Assembly (NCBI GenBank): GCA_944470555.2
Contig: OX104131.1
Span: 12,826,515 to 12,890,514, forward strand
Reading direction: 5' to 3'
DNA length: 64,000 nucleotides
Source of the DNA: Heterobilharzia americana
Taxonomy: Eukaryota; Platyhelminthes; Trematoda; Strigeidida; Schistosomatidae
Positions within the stretch are counted from its first letter, which is position 1. Each line of letters begins with the position of its first letter. This document shows positions 34,201 through 49,200 of this stretch, in pieces. Under the pieces are notes generated by a model. It was not told the origin of the DNA. It worked only from the letters and a program-made list of their open reading frames with translations, and searched no databases. The position numbers were made by a program, and so were the translations under genes.

Positions 34201-37200
34201 ATAAACAACTTGAAGATAAAGGTTAGTGTGAATATTCAAGATTTAGAAGAAGTCAAGGAGTGAATCCATCTGCACCATTGTCACTGATTTTCACCCATAT
34301 CATCCAGAGTCCTCAACCACTGATTCCTTTCTTTCGTCTTGAGAACGTCAACCAGGTAGTCTACATCTTTCCACACGGCTCAGACCAACAGTCAGAGACT
34401 ATGTCTTGGTCTGGCCACTCTGAACCCTTTTCTATCGTAATCCAACTTCCCCTAGCATGGCATATTGAGGTAGGCGATGGCTTGGCATATGCAGTATACG
34501 TCGAAACCATCTCAGTCGAATAAGGTTCATAACCTGGTCAATCGACTTGACTACATTCCGAACACATAAACGACTCATAAAAAAGGTTCTCTTAAAGCAA
34601 CTTTTAATTTGGTTAACTTTTAAAAAGAAGAAAAGCAGTAAGCCAAGAAGAGTTGATATAAACCTAAACTATCTTAAATCCCTCACATTCTATGTCATAC
34701 GGGAAACAAGAGACATCATTCCGTTAAGTGGCTTACAAATGAACAACTCCATAACATAAATACCTGTAATGTTTATGCGGTTGTCTTAAAAATAGAAAAG
34801 ATAGGCATTAGCACATGGCTTGGGATCACACAGTTCACGTTGTCAAAAAGACAAAATACGAACATAACTGTACCACTGAAATTGTTTTGTTTTTTTGACT
34901 AGTGAGAAATTGTATTCATCATGCGTCTATACTTTATGCAAGATTGAAATGCTGTTTACTTGGTGTTCAGATAAAAATCCTTACTTCGCTTACAAAAAAA
35001 CTATGTCAAACTATTTTAGGAGTAAAACTTGGACCCTGCGGTAGATTGTAATTCCATTTTAGTCTGTTTATTAGAAATGTCACACAATGAAGGAACAGTA
35101 GCATTTACTAGATAACGACGTTTTGGATACAATTTATTGTCTATATTCATATCGAGTAACTCTACAACTTAGAGACAGACTTTATATATTCCTAAATTTT
35201 TCTCCTTCTTTGTGATGACAAGGGTAGTAGAATTTTCCACATATTTTGGACAGGTGCAGAACCATTTCTATTTCATGTATTTGGTGTTGATTTGATAAAC
35301 AAAGATTCGGTTGAATTTTGAGGGAGTTGTGGAGATTTGGAGATATTTCAAGTTGTTACTCATCGTAGACTGACATCAGTTGGAGGAACAAAGGAAACCT
35401 GGGAGCACTGGACAGCTGTTTCGTCCCAGTATGGGACTCCTCAGCAGTGCGCACCCACGACCTCGCCAGGGATCGAGCCCGTGACCTTCAGGTTCCACGG
35501 CCAGCGCGTTACCATTGAGCCACTGAGTCAGAATCCAATGGTCCATATTTCCAACTTCTGTTAGCTCACGATATAGTGCAACCGCCACCCAATGTCATCG
35601 TTGAGTAACTGTCCTCACGACCATCAGGCTTTGACTCCACCGGTCACGACTTCTAATTGGAACTTCGGGGATGCTTCTCGAAGCTAGCCACACCAATGAG
35701 CACCAGGTTTCCTTTGTTCCTCCAACTGATGTCAGTCTACGATGAATAACAACTTGAAAGATTCCGTTATCAATCTCTCTCCATGCATTCAACTGTTACT
35801 TTTTAACACTATCGCTCTATCCCACCCTACTGCGTGTAGAGCTACAGCTGAACTTTATTCTAAATTTCTTATCTTATTAGGATCTACCGTCTTGATTTAG
35901 CTAAGCTTCTGTGTTCTGTTATTCTAATCGACTCTGACTAGTCGACTACTTTGACCGATGTATTTGACCTCACATTCATTGCAAGGGATTTAGTAAGCCG
36001 GATTATTTTGTTTAATTCCATCGATAGGATCTTTTAACCTACAAAGCTTGTTTCTAAGCGAGTTTATTGGTTTAAATACCAGTCACTTTAATCCCAGCCT
36101 TATTGAGGATTCTTCTCAATGCTTGTGAGGTGCCTTCTTTGTATGATAACACACCAGAGACTTTGAATTCTCTCTCAACCCTGCCATCATTATTACCATT
36201 AGCAGTAGAACCATTGTTAATAACACCTGTATTACTACTACTACTAATATTTTTCTTCCGATTTCTTATGAGTTTATTTACAAATTGATGTGTCTAATTT
36301 TTTGTCGTAGATTTTCTGGTCTACCAGCGGGCTTTTCCATCCTGTCAAACTGTTTGGATTTTGGGTGTGCGTGCATCACCGACAAGTCTTAGAACTAGCA
36401 AAATACATCTGCTCCATGTTCCCTAATTTTTAATGATTTTATAACTTGTACCAATAGATGTAAATCACTCTGAAATTAATTAATTTCTCAAACCACCAAA
36501 CAGGAGAGTCGAGTGCAGACCAAATCCTATCGATCACATTTGCAATGTGGTCATCAAGCTAGAAAACCTAGCATCGAGGTGCACATTAGTAGATGTTAAT
36601 TGGTTGGAAGCAATCCGCAGGAAGCCCTGGACCTGGGTTTCGTGTTTATTGGCATTCGTCAGCAAGGCGTGTCTGCAACATCAACGGAACTAATGCCCTA
36701 CCTGAGATTTGAACCCGCGTCACCCAGTGTTGTAGTCAGCGACTTTACTACTGAACTATTCATCCATCAGGTGGAAAAGTGGTATCACAGGATAGAATAT
36801 CTTTGACAGGGAAGTACTTCAGTATGCTAACGACATATTATTTCACTTTCACTGCATTAAGTTGTGTGAATAGTCATGTCAGTCAGTAGTAAACTTTAGA
36901 TAATTTGGAGTTTGAAAACAAAGTTGTTATCATCACTCCATCAACATAGGACCAGGCATTACTACGTGATGGTCCGAGTTGCCACAACTAATATCAGTAC
37001 ATCAAGTAAAAAGGCAGTGAAGTGGAAGATAAAGAAAAGAAAATTCAGTCAAAGGAAATATAAAATACCAAAGGAGAGAAAGGGAAGAATAAGGAAATGT
37101 TGAGATTTAGTAAAGCGTTAAGATGAGGATAATGTGTGTATACATCTGCACCACTGACATCGGTTCTGAGCCATATCATCTAGAGTCTCCAACCACTGGT

Positions 37201-40200
37201 TCCTCTTATCCGGCGGACCCCAACCGGGTAGTCTGCATCGCCCTACATGGCTCAAACCAACAGTCAAGGGCTTCATACATTGATGACATGTTTTAGTCTG
37301 GCCGTTTCGCGTCTTTTTCCAGCTTGAACCTACTTCGGCCAACATTGTGTGACGACGCAGACGGCGACTAGCCATACGTAATACATGTAGGAGCCAACCA
37401 TCTCGGTCGATGAAGGTTCACAACCTCACCAACTGACTTACCTCTTCTCCCTAAAACTCTACACCTGACTTGTGCGTTACTCACGTGGTGACACAATGGA
37501 ATACGGCCCATACTACGAAGTTGTTGTAGTATACTGAGCTGTATTGGTACACATTAGTTAGCTACTGACCTTCAGATTATCTTTGACTAATACATACTTC
37601 ATAGCTTCATTAGTCATATCTATAACAAAAAAAGTGAAAACTCATTTCACTTAGTCAGCAGTTGTGTACCGACATTCATTCTGTTTGAATACGGTTACTA
37701 ACTGAGAAATACTCATGGTGGATAAGTACAAAAGTTGTGGATAACCTATTCCTTCTGATGACCTCAACCCAGAGTTCATCTAGTTAGGAACTATTTTAAT
37801 ATTCTCATAAACAAAACTGCATAGACAAAAAAAACTAAGATAAATCTCATATATAATTCTTTCCCTTCACAGTTTTAAATAGAGGGAGAACAACAGAACT
37901 AGCAGAATAGCATGGATCAATTTTATTTCGTAGTTTCTCATCAGCTGCTTCCAACCGGATATCCACAGAAATTCACCAGTAAGCACAAGAATGTACCGAC
38001 TAAAACTGTAAGGTGGGATAAAGTCGACAAATCTTGCTTTCAGAGGTGATGGTGTTTCCGGTAAATGCTGCCTTGAAGGAGAACTTATCCAGCTGCTAGG
38101 TTAATCGTACTCTACCGAACAGCTCGCTCATTGAAACAATCAAAGGTTGATAAGTCCTCTCTTCATGTTACCTCCAACTGCATCTACCGATTCACATGTA
38201 CGTGCACAAAGTACATGCATTGAACAAACAGAAAGAAGGGTTGGTGATCGCATGTTTGATCATACACTCCAAGGAATTTGCAACGTTGAGGTGAATAAAT
38301 CTTCAACAGCACTATTACTTGTCACCTTATTAATAGTGGACAAGAAGTCGATATTCACAAATCGTTCAAAATAATTAACAAACAGATGAATTCGAATTTG
38401 TTGCATTTTGTTGAAGCGTTAGCCATTAAATGATTAAAACCGAACTTATGTGTTCAGAAAGAAACAGTTATCAGTCTGTGCCTACCATGATCAAGACTTT
38501 TGTTTTGTTGACATTCATTATGCTTTTTTACATATCATTGTCGATTCATACAAGTTGGGTTTTTTTTTTATTATTTCGTATTTCACACCCTTGACCTAAT
38601 TATCTGAATCCCACTCACGTTAGCTTGTAGTTAATACAAATCTTATGACCTTTAGCACATTTTGTGTAACCTTTCGGAATAAGTTGTATATAATTATCTC
38701 CTCTAATCCGACTTCCGCTCTGAAATATTCGTCTAATGTTTCTACATATTGGATATTTATGCACTCAACTCGTGAATTTTTTAATACTTCATTTCGATGT
38801 TGTCTTTAAGTTGGTATTCATCATGGACTGACATTAATTGGAAGAACATTGGAAACCTGGGACCACCGGACAGCTGCTTCTTCCTAAGCAGTACGCACCC
38901 ATGGCCTCACCCACTGAAGCACTGGGTCGAAATCCAACGGAAGTTCCAGTGAGAAGTCATAACCAGTGAGGCAAACCTGGTGGATGTGAGAACAAACACT
39001 TAACGATAACATTGGGTGATGGTCACTCGATGTCGTTAACTAACAGGAGTTAGAAATATGGACTGTTGGGTCTCGACCCAGTAGCTCAGTGGTAACGTGA
39101 TGGCCAAGGAACCTGGAGGTCCTGGGTTCGATCCATGGCGGGGTGGGGGTCATTGGTGCGCACTGCTGAGGAGTCCCATACTAGGACCAAATAGCTGCCC
39201 AGTGTTCTAGGTTGTAAGCGGCTGATGAGAAACCACGAAATTAAACGGATCTGTGCTATTCTGCCAAAGTTGTTGTTCTTGCTCTACTTAGGATCTTTCG
39301 AAGAAAATTTCGAAATGAAAACTTGGCCTATCACATAAACTGTTTGTCAGGTGAAAGTATGCAGTCATGAATAATGCAATTATTGTTCATGAACATATGA
39401 CAAAAAACAGCATTTTAATCAGGTCTGATGAAAGATGAAGATTTAAGTTGTATGACAGAAAAACAGACAAAATCAACGTAGAACCTTCCACACAAGTGGA
39501 ATTTGGTACACCTTGAAGATCCATTACAATAGCCATGTTAGGTCAATTTAATAATCACAGTTAGGTCCTGTATATGTTTATCAGATGCCTGTTGTCCAGT
39601 TTCAGAGTTCGAACTTCGAAAACTCCAATGTGAAATCGATAGCGGGATCTTAGGAGACTAGGAATGAGGTTTTGATCCCTGGCAATGGTCGCAGAGTGAG
39701 AGGTTGATGAAGGTGTAAGAGGCTTAATAGCAGTTTCAGGACGTGAATACAAAGGAGACAGAGTTGAGGAGGATAAGCTATGTTTAATTGGGTTTTGAAC
39801 ACTATTGGAAGCGTGAGGGCTGTTGACACTTCCCAGCTACCCACACTATTGAAAGCACATTCAACGTAGAATTCTCAACAAACGAAATAGACAAGCACTT
39901 AATATGACCAGGTTCGGAGGGTAAGCTGGTTTCAATATGTCTAAACGAAATATAAAACGTGATTCACAACTTTTCTAGATAAAGTCTGTTTTCAAATCCA
40001 GGCAAATGAATAAACCCACAAGCATATTGAGTTAATTAGATCATTCAAACAAAATCCTGCTCTCTGAACGAAATCCATCTTTGCAAACGGTCGATGAGTT
40101 CATTTTCAAACAAACTAAACGTTCCTTTACTGTTTCTTTCTCACCTGATTGGTGAAATACCAGAATTTTCAGGCAAATAATATCTAGCTACTATTTATGC

Positions 40201-43200
40201 TATTCAGTAGACTATCATTACTTAAGTAAATTAAACGAATGTTAGACATACTTGGTTCCGTGTAAATTTCAGTGAAATCTCCGGCTGCCATAGAAAATTG
40301 TATATTGGCTGGCAAATCTGCTGGACAAACATCAGGAAAATGAACTGCAGCCAGCTGATCCTCACGAGTCATATTATTACAAAACTGAGAAACCCATGGA
40401 TATATCTTATATTCGTTGACCTGTTTACAGCTGAAAGCGGGAAAATCATTATAAAACCAAGTAATTGTACATGGTCAGTGGAAATAAGTTAATGATGATA
40501 ATTTTAAAGTAATTGGAATATAAATTGACGGTGAAATGGTTGTCTGTATTTTATATGAGAAGCCACATCAGCCTTAATGAGTTTGGTTGCGAACAAGACA
40601 CTAGCAAGGATACTACAGAAAGTTGCTTAGCATTTACCATTTCTTACCTCATGAGATATCGAACTGTTGTCCATCGAAAGGAAAGTATGCTGCATAGTAG
40701 TCTGTTCTACCGTAATGTACAATTCTCAAACGAAGGCAATGATGATGTCAAAGGTTTCCCAATCATATATATGTCTGAAGCACTCCTTGAGATTAGTAAA
40801 ACTACAGGTGGGCTGTCTAGTATTAGGCAAAGGTGAGACAGTGAAGTTGTGAGTTTAACGCAACATATGCGGCTGGAACATGCGACAGAGTTTATAACCA
40901 TCAGAATTTGTGAAGCCAGTAAATTAGCTGTCGAAACTCTGAATCTGATAACAACAGACAATAGTTTCAATCATATTTATCATTGTTACATACCACTTAT
41001 TCTCTTGTATCTTTTTTCACCATTACAGCAAACAACCTAACTGATCTTGGGAGTCAGGACATTCTACCAGAAAAGTAAACAGAAACGAGATAATAAAACT
41101 AGTAATACAACTTTGTCCAGTGGTCAGTTGATTCTGTCGGAGGTCTATATCCCAAGTTTCCTTTGCAACGATGGTTTAAATAATCAACCACCTTCAATCA
41201 AAGTGTTACTAGAACAAAATCTGTTCCATATACTTCAGTGTGAGCACCCACGTAGTATCCTTCATGCATATACGATAAATATGACAAGCATCGAATGGAA
41301 ATCTACTCAGTTACTTTGTGCACATTCATGCAGTAGGCAATAAGCCACACCTAGTTTGTGAGGGATGATGATACTATATGGTTGATTAAACCTCAGTAGG
41401 CAGAGTTGTTTTCGAACTCGTGACCCATTTGATTGAAAGTCACCTCCCTAAATCAATAAGCCATAGCCACACAATAGAACATCAGACTACACAAACTACA
41501 CTTGAGCATGATTAAATGTATCTATTCTTCCCATCTATCCAATCAATTATTATCATCACAGTAATTATTCCATGAGTAAATCAATGTCAATTCTTAAAGG
41601 TGACTTGCTAAAAAGTAAACAGGAATTTCAAGGAGCATACCCCTTTCGACAATTCTACTCTCTACAGTTGTACAATTACAATTTTGTACTTTTTCTAGAT
41701 TTAAAATATTTTTAAAGTTATATAGATATTACAACATTATTGTTTAACATGATACCAAGAAAATAAAGTTAAATGAAAGTCCACATTGTATGATAAATCA
41801 AGTATGATTATTCATCATAACACTGTAAAGAAACTGAGAACACTAAGAAGTTTCAATATATGGTTGTGTATCATAAAAATACATTTTTGACGATGAACAA
41901 TGAACAAGGAAAGTGTTGAAATAAAAGAAATGAAGAAACACAACTAAACCAAAACAAATTGACTGTTAAAGCTCATGGTTATGATTATGATAATATAAAC
42001 AAGGGTTGAAAAAGTTTATTTATGATACACAATCTTGGCTTTTATATACATATGACAAAACGTATCTGGAATGCAAGATTCAAAAAACATCTCATCTTTA
42101 AGAGATTTATTTTTATTATGTAAGATGATACTCTAGGCATGACTGGTCTGCAGCGACTCCCAGCCTAACGATCAGGAGTGAAGTGGTGGAATGTGTCGAC
42201 CACCCGCAAGATGTCCGGTTATCTATCAGAAGACGAGTATACTGCACTGCAGTCCGTTGTCTTATAATAAGACTGTGAGACATGAAGCGGTTGCAGGTTT
42301 TGATCACAGATGTCTTAGTAGCATTGTTCGCGTGTGGTGGGATCATCGTGTGAGCAGTGTTGAGGTCAGGCGAAAGGTACTAGCCAAGATAGGCAAGTCG
42401 ATTGACCAGGTTATGAACCTTATTCGACTGAGATGGTTTCGACGTATACTGCATATGCCAAGCCATCGCCTACCTCAATATGCCATGCTAGGGGAAGTTG
42501 GATTACGATAGAAAAGGGTTCAGAGTGGCCAGACCAAGACATAGTCTCTGACTGTTGGTCTGAGCCGTGTGGAAAGATGTAGACTACCTGGTTGACGTTC
42601 TCAAGACGAAAGAAAGGAATCAGTGGTTGAGGACTCTGGATGATATGGGTGAAAATCAGTGACAATGGTGCAGATGGATTCACTCCTTGACTTCTTCTAA
42701 ATCTTGAATATTCACACTAACCTTTATCTTCAAGTTGTTTATTCTTTCGCTAAACTTTATCTACTCTGATATTAGTCTTTTTCTATCCACCTATTTTTTG
42801 TGTACTTTTGAGAAGTGTGGCAAGTTGAGCTGATGCACGTGTGTGCAAGGTTACACGTTTATTTTGTCAGTAAGTTAGTCAAATGACGTTGAATGAAGAG
42901 TCTGTGATGACGTTACCGTCAGCATTGATGAAATTCTCAACAATGGCACTTCTGATAGATCCATTGACACTTATTTCCAGTCATCTGATGTGTTTTCAAA
43001 CCTATGTGGGGAGAAACTAAATTGAGCGATCAATATATCCATCTCCACAAGGTTTGATGAACTGATATATGAACTATGAAGTAGTCAGATACTACGGATT
43101 TTTTTCCTCAGTTTTCCAGAAAATATTAAGTGGCTCAAGAATATGATTCTTATGGTTGACGCAAGAAAGTTTTAGTTTGAAGGTGAGAAATGTTTTCCAT

Positions 43201-46200
43201 AATAGCAACAACTGAGTCATCTTTGAAGTCTAAATTCACTTAAAGTACCTTCATTATCATGGTTGAAATTTTTCTCTTTGTGGATTAGGTTTTTAGTTAT
43301 CATGGTCCACAGAGAATTCACTATCACCTGAAACGAAATTTTTTTCTTCTGATATAGACGTTCTGTTCATCGGTATTATGCTATTAGGTTCGCTTAGATG
43401 TGTCATTAGCAAATCTTTCTTAAATCTTAGTTACTCAGACTGTTCTCTACGCTCTTTTTCAGAGTGATGAACGTTTGATTCTGCGTTGAAGTCTCAGTGA
43501 TAACAATTGAAGGAAGTTAATTTAAAGTGCTGGAATGCTGTATGCATAATATGAAGTTTGTTAACAGTTTGATTTATTTCACAATATTTGATCCCCCCAA
43601 GACAAGAGACTTACAGTAAGTATCAACAAAGTAACTGAAGTGTGAATAAACATGAAGTTACTAATATTATCAGGAAATTTATGTCAGATTTCAATAGGTC
43701 TCGGACTGCTGATAAAACTCTAGCTGAAAACGCCCATACATCACACTGGTAAGATATTATTTATTATTATTAGAACACAAACGTGATACAACAACTGCAC
43801 CAAGAAATGAGCCACACAAAATAATGTAACACTATTTTGAAGATATAAAGCGAAGGAAAGTGGATAAAAATAAAACATAGTAAGAATAGAATGATTAGAA
43901 GGGCAACCCAGTATGATAGATTCAAAACAAAACATTCATTACTATTTAGCAGCAGAAGATAGGAGGAAGCTATAGTAGGACCACCACTGGTTTCGATTCC
44001 GAGCCAGAGGGTCGTGATGCACCAACAGATGCCAACCCGATACAAATATCCCTCATTTCATAGCGCCACGTGATAAGCTGACCACCCCTCCACTTCTTCC
44101 ATTTAGAACCAGGGTCAGCAAACAATGAACGGTATGAAAGCAGTTGGGACGATATGCGAAACACATATCCAAGCCATCGAAGCCGGTGTTTCCAGATGAC
44201 TTCACTTAGTGAATGACGATCTCCATCATGCTCAAACACACGGTGTCGTATAATCTCAGAATTACCGACATGATGTTGCCACCGGACACAATCATTCCTA
44301 CGGAGACAACGATGATCAAACATACAGAGTCGTCGCACATCCTCAGCTCAGAGAGGCCAGGTTCCACAGGTGTAGAGAACTGCTCGCACCGAAGTGTTGT
44401 AAACTCAACCTTCTACGGTCAGACCAACGTCGCAGTGACGCCAAAGGTGGCCCAGATTGTTGTACTTCACTCTTGCTTTCGATATACGGTTAGAAATCTC
44501 ATCATTCATACTTTCCACCATATGATAAATCACATAAAGTGGTGGATCGTTTTGATATTCTGCATTCCGTGTTTGTTGACGAACAGAATCGACAACGAGG
44601 GATTTCCAGTTAGGGTATGCGGTTTACGGTGTCTTTTAATACGACTTCGTATAATCGTGATTTGTAATGCCACTTTTAAGAGACCTGACTTTCGCATTCA
44701 CTTTAGTAAGCTTGACTGAGTAACTCATAAACCCATTACATCCTTCAGTTGAAAGGTCGTTGGTACTTTTTCGATTCTGCCTTACATAAATAGGTTTGGG
44801 CAGTCAGTTAGTGTCATAATCTTTCACACAAGTGTGGCACATGTTGTAGGAAGCAATGTCTTGATGTGTTCAGGTAATCACAGCTGACGTAGGTAGACCA
44901 CATGTTAGCAACGCCTCCAAGATCTTTATGTTCAAATAACCCCTAGTCTTATTTATCTTTGACAGTTACATCTTGCAAATACAACCAAGGAAGTAGCTAC
45001 ACTTCTTTATTATGTGTGTTCGGGGAACGCAATATATATTCTTGGAATGGGACTCTACAGTCTCTGAATAAGAAATTGAATTGTTGAGGTCTTAAACAGT
45101 CAAAAGCTTTTTTAAGATCCCAAGACTACTGATTTGTAAGTTCAACATTTTAGCAGCAGTCTCACACACGAATTGAAGAAGTAGTATTATCAGCATCAGT
45201 ATTAAACAATGAAAAGGAGTTTCATCAATTGTAATAAGCAAGAGAGATTACTCTGTTTATAAAAGCCCTACACAATGTTCGCAAACATGGTGACAACTAC
45301 AAACACACGGCTAGTGAGAAACAAATAAAACTGACAATGATACAGGGTGGTGATTGAAGGTGAAACGAAAGTTTGGACAGCGGCTGGATTCGAACCAGCG
45401 ACCAGCGCGTTCCCCGTTTGATGCTCTACCAACTGAGCTACGAGGTCCAACTGCTGACCAGATTTTTAGTTCACTTCAATTACCAGGGGTTTTGCCCGAC
45501 TACCATGTGGAGTCGTGACAAGTTAGTATCGCTTGTTAGTATTCACACTGGTTGCCTAGTCAGAACTTCTCATCCCAATCCAAATCTAACTGAATCAGAA
45601 AGGGGGAGCATCATATTGATTATCATTTTGACTACCCGAGACAGCCGTGGTTTGGCAGACTAGTATCGATACTGGGTGATGACTGACCTTGTAGCTCAGT
45701 TGGTAAAGGATAGGGTCAGAAACCCGGTGGTGGCTGGTTCGAATCCGGCTGCGGCGCAAATTTTTATTTCACCTTTAATTACCGACCAGGATCAATGCTA
45801 GTTTACCAAAACACGGCTGTTTCAGGTAGTCAAAATGATAAAAACTAACAATGGCGGGTTACTGCCGAAACTAACTGATTACATGAGTAAAAACAAGAAT
45901 ATGAGGACACATGATTAATTGTTCACTTCTGTAAACAAGTGAGAATGCATACTTGGTTCAACTATTCAGCTAGAATTATCCAATGACATTAGAATAAGGG
46001 AAACTCTTAGACTGGTGTCACTGTATCAATTGGTAAAAATGTATGCTGGAAAAACTAATGACTTTACTATTCATTAAAATCAGCTCCTTAATGTAAATTA
46101 ATGATAACCTAGAAAATTGGTAGCATAAAACTAGATAAATACATGCACAAAGACATACGTATTCAAGATAAAATAGGCTGGAATAAGCATATACAGGCTC

Positions 46201-49200
46201 CATTCATTCCCCTGACATGTGTATCCAAGATGAGCAAGTTCCCAAGCTAATCGACCAAGGCCGGCACCAGGAACCAGGATATTTACATCTGCGGGGTTTC
46301 TAAGAAAAGAAGTAATAAACCTTTGTTTTTTAGTAGTAATCATCATCATCATAATAATAATAATAACCGGCATAATACTGTTAGACGAACTTACAGAAAT
46401 ATTCAGAGAACAGTAAATGCTCAGAGGAATTAGACACTGCTTCATCGTTGTATGATCACAGCTACAGTGAGCATGATGATGCATCAATAAATCTAATGGA
46501 AATACACGGAGAATAACACGGAGATCTGAGTAATTATGATGTATAAAAACGGGCTACAATACCATTCTCAACTATCACAATATAATGACTCAGATCAAAT
46601 ACCATGCACACGAATGTGTCATATGAAAGTACTAACCGGTATCTTTTAAACAAAGTTTTTCTTGTAGATAGGTACGTATCACAAGTACTTTTTATCACTG
46701 TACAAATAATCGTTACATTTATAATTCCTATTTAGTTTTGTGGTTCCCTGGTTAAGGAATTTGGTCTTAAAGTGTGAGGTTATACGTTTGATATGCATCT
46801 CATTTACAAAAGTTGTTTCAAAAGCATCGCTCAAGTATGGCAGAAATATCGCGTAAATAAAACACAGATATAATGTCCACCCAACTAATGAATTATTGAA
46901 AACTGAACCGTTACGAAGGATTACCAAGTCTTGTGGTAGAAAGGATGTGTTTCAAGGCTTATCATCCAGTTTGTATTGAGTTGTGGCTGACTTAGGCACT
47001 CGATTTATGAAGGAAAAAAAGTAGGCAGATACAGGTAAAGGGTTATTGGCTATACTTAAGGTTTGAAGATATATGATACTATCTGATTCCCCAAGTTGAT
47101 GTAACTCAAACAGTAGTACATCTAGACTAAATACTTGCAAGTCAGGCGATTAGGAGGAATCGCATAACAGCATGCTCTCAATTACAATCAATGCATAATG
47201 CGATTGAACTCTACTCAATCTAAAAGGAGGCGTCAGCTGGAAGTATCATCTGCTTGCATATAATGCGTCGCAGGAAGACACAAAATTAGCGCAGAACCTC
47301 CCACACAAGTGCATACATTCAATATGACAAACTTCACAGTAGTATGTAAAAGAACAAGTGGGTAGGAAAAAAAGCATATAAATAATAGAGCACAGCAGAC
47401 TGCAGCACGCTATACTCATCTCTTAACAGGAAGTCGGATACCCCACCAGTCAGTGCCAGAGATGATTCAAGTTTGCAAATGCTCAGATAGGCCTTATGAT
47501 GTTGAGCTGATCCTTCGTCAGTCACTAATCCACTCCGGTTCATACAACTTCAAATTAGATGAAGTGGTCGTGCTATTCTACCGCCTTAACCTTTATCTTT
47601 AAATCAGGGGTTGGTGCAAACCAGTTTTGAAGTATCAACTCACATTTCAAAGATGCAAGGTGCATGCCGAGCATACTTAGTTTTCTGTTCAAGATGTTCA
47701 GAAGACTCTGGATTTTGTCAGTGTCTTCGCCTAATAGGACAACATCGTCTGAGTATTGTGAGTCAACGAAGCGCCTTATAGGAAGTTAGTTGATATAAAG
47801 TTGGAGGTACCCGGGATTACTGCATTATTACGTCTATAACGGAGTTAAACGGGAACAGTGACAACAGTATTGGTCTCAGAAAAGTAACACAAGGAGGTCA
47901 ACGAAGGTAAGGAAGGTAGGTTATGATTAGCTGGATTTTGAACAGTTCAGAGTGTGCGGGTGACTGGTACTTACTGGCTGCAGACACTGTGGAACTTACT
48001 TTTCCTCTGAAAGGGAAAAGGGTTTGGTTTTGTATGACCAAAGAGCCCATCGGACATCTTTTTAAGGCTGATCACGGGATTTTCAAGTGTGTTTGAGATT
48101 TGATTAAGTTAACACCGAACAAGAGCTCGTACTATCAGCACTAGAATATGACTGAGTAGGGAGAAGTGTGCTGTTCCTAATCTCCCATCTCACATGGAAA
48201 ATAACATGAGGATAGACTGCTGATCATCTTTCGAAAACACCTTACTGCTGCTGCACTCCAGTCCAGTCAGGAGTACGGCTTCACCCACGAACCCCTCTAT
48301 CATAGTGTAGTAATTTACACTATACCAGTAAGTGGCTTTTGTCTTGCCCTTATCCAACGCACCTTGTTGGCATTATAAGACTTCAAGAAGTAGCATAGCT
48401 CCTTGGCCCATCGTGAAGGCAAGCCCGAATACCACGTTAAGTTAGCAGCTACTAGTCGGATGATATGTGACTTGGAACTTAGTGTACGAACTTGTATGCA
48501 GTTTCTCAGTTATCAGTCAGCACCAACTCGAAACCTGGGATTTCCAAACCTCACATCAGCATATCAAAGTAGAAGCCGCGAGGATGGATGACACAGAAAT
48601 AAGAAAGAAAGTAGTCAAAGCGGTGGAAAGTCGTTAAATGAAAGGAATGAAACAATAATGAAACTGGATGCAAAGATTAGGATAAAGTTGGACGTGGATA
48701 TCTGGTAGTCATAACATCCTGAGTCTAAAACTACCAATTTGAACTGTCACACGGATCTCAAACGGGAATTCTACATTTCCCTAGATAGCTCAGACCAAAA
48801 GTTAGCTAATTCATGAACTGATGACATGTTTGTGAGTTGCGTTAATAATAAAAATTAGTATATGAACCTGTGCTTCACCCCTGCGTTTTATCTGCTTTTA
48901 TATAATTTCGATGTTTTAAAACCATTTAATATCAATTCTAATCGTGACTACACGTAACATTAATGGAATACAGTGTGAATACTAACCAGTTGATAGACTG
49001 AAACGTTAACTGACAAAAATTCTTGCCTAAATCGTTTGTGAAAAGCATAAACGGGATTGGGTGAATTCTAACTGTAAGGATGACCGAAATTGATAATGGA
49101 CTACAGAAGGCATGTCTAATATAGATATGATCGCAGCTCATTCCAAGTTTAAGGATTACAATGATTTAAACACATGTGTATGGAATGTGGAGCTGCGACT

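Noticed and set aside
37545..37625. Minus-strand [16 protein letters not shown], at first sight like the FFIDTAHN exon of CARNMT1
   Set aside because: The true exon with [15 protein letters not shown] was found at 32869-32982 with correct phases; this stretch has no fitting splice sites.
37930..37960. CTGATGAGAAACTACGAAA (minus; also near 39218 plus) as a hammerhead
   Set aside because: Stem II would have at most one pair and no GUC or complementary stem I is present; it is part of the tail of a dispersed repeat.
40513..41343. Plus-strand frames of about 100 codons in CARNMT1 intron 4
   Set aside because: No recognisable domain, AT-rich composition and shadows on the other strand; not supported as genes.
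45375..45760. Two functional tRNA genes
   Set aside because: A and B boxes are good but acceptor stems do not close and anticodon arms are irregular; kept as SINE heads.
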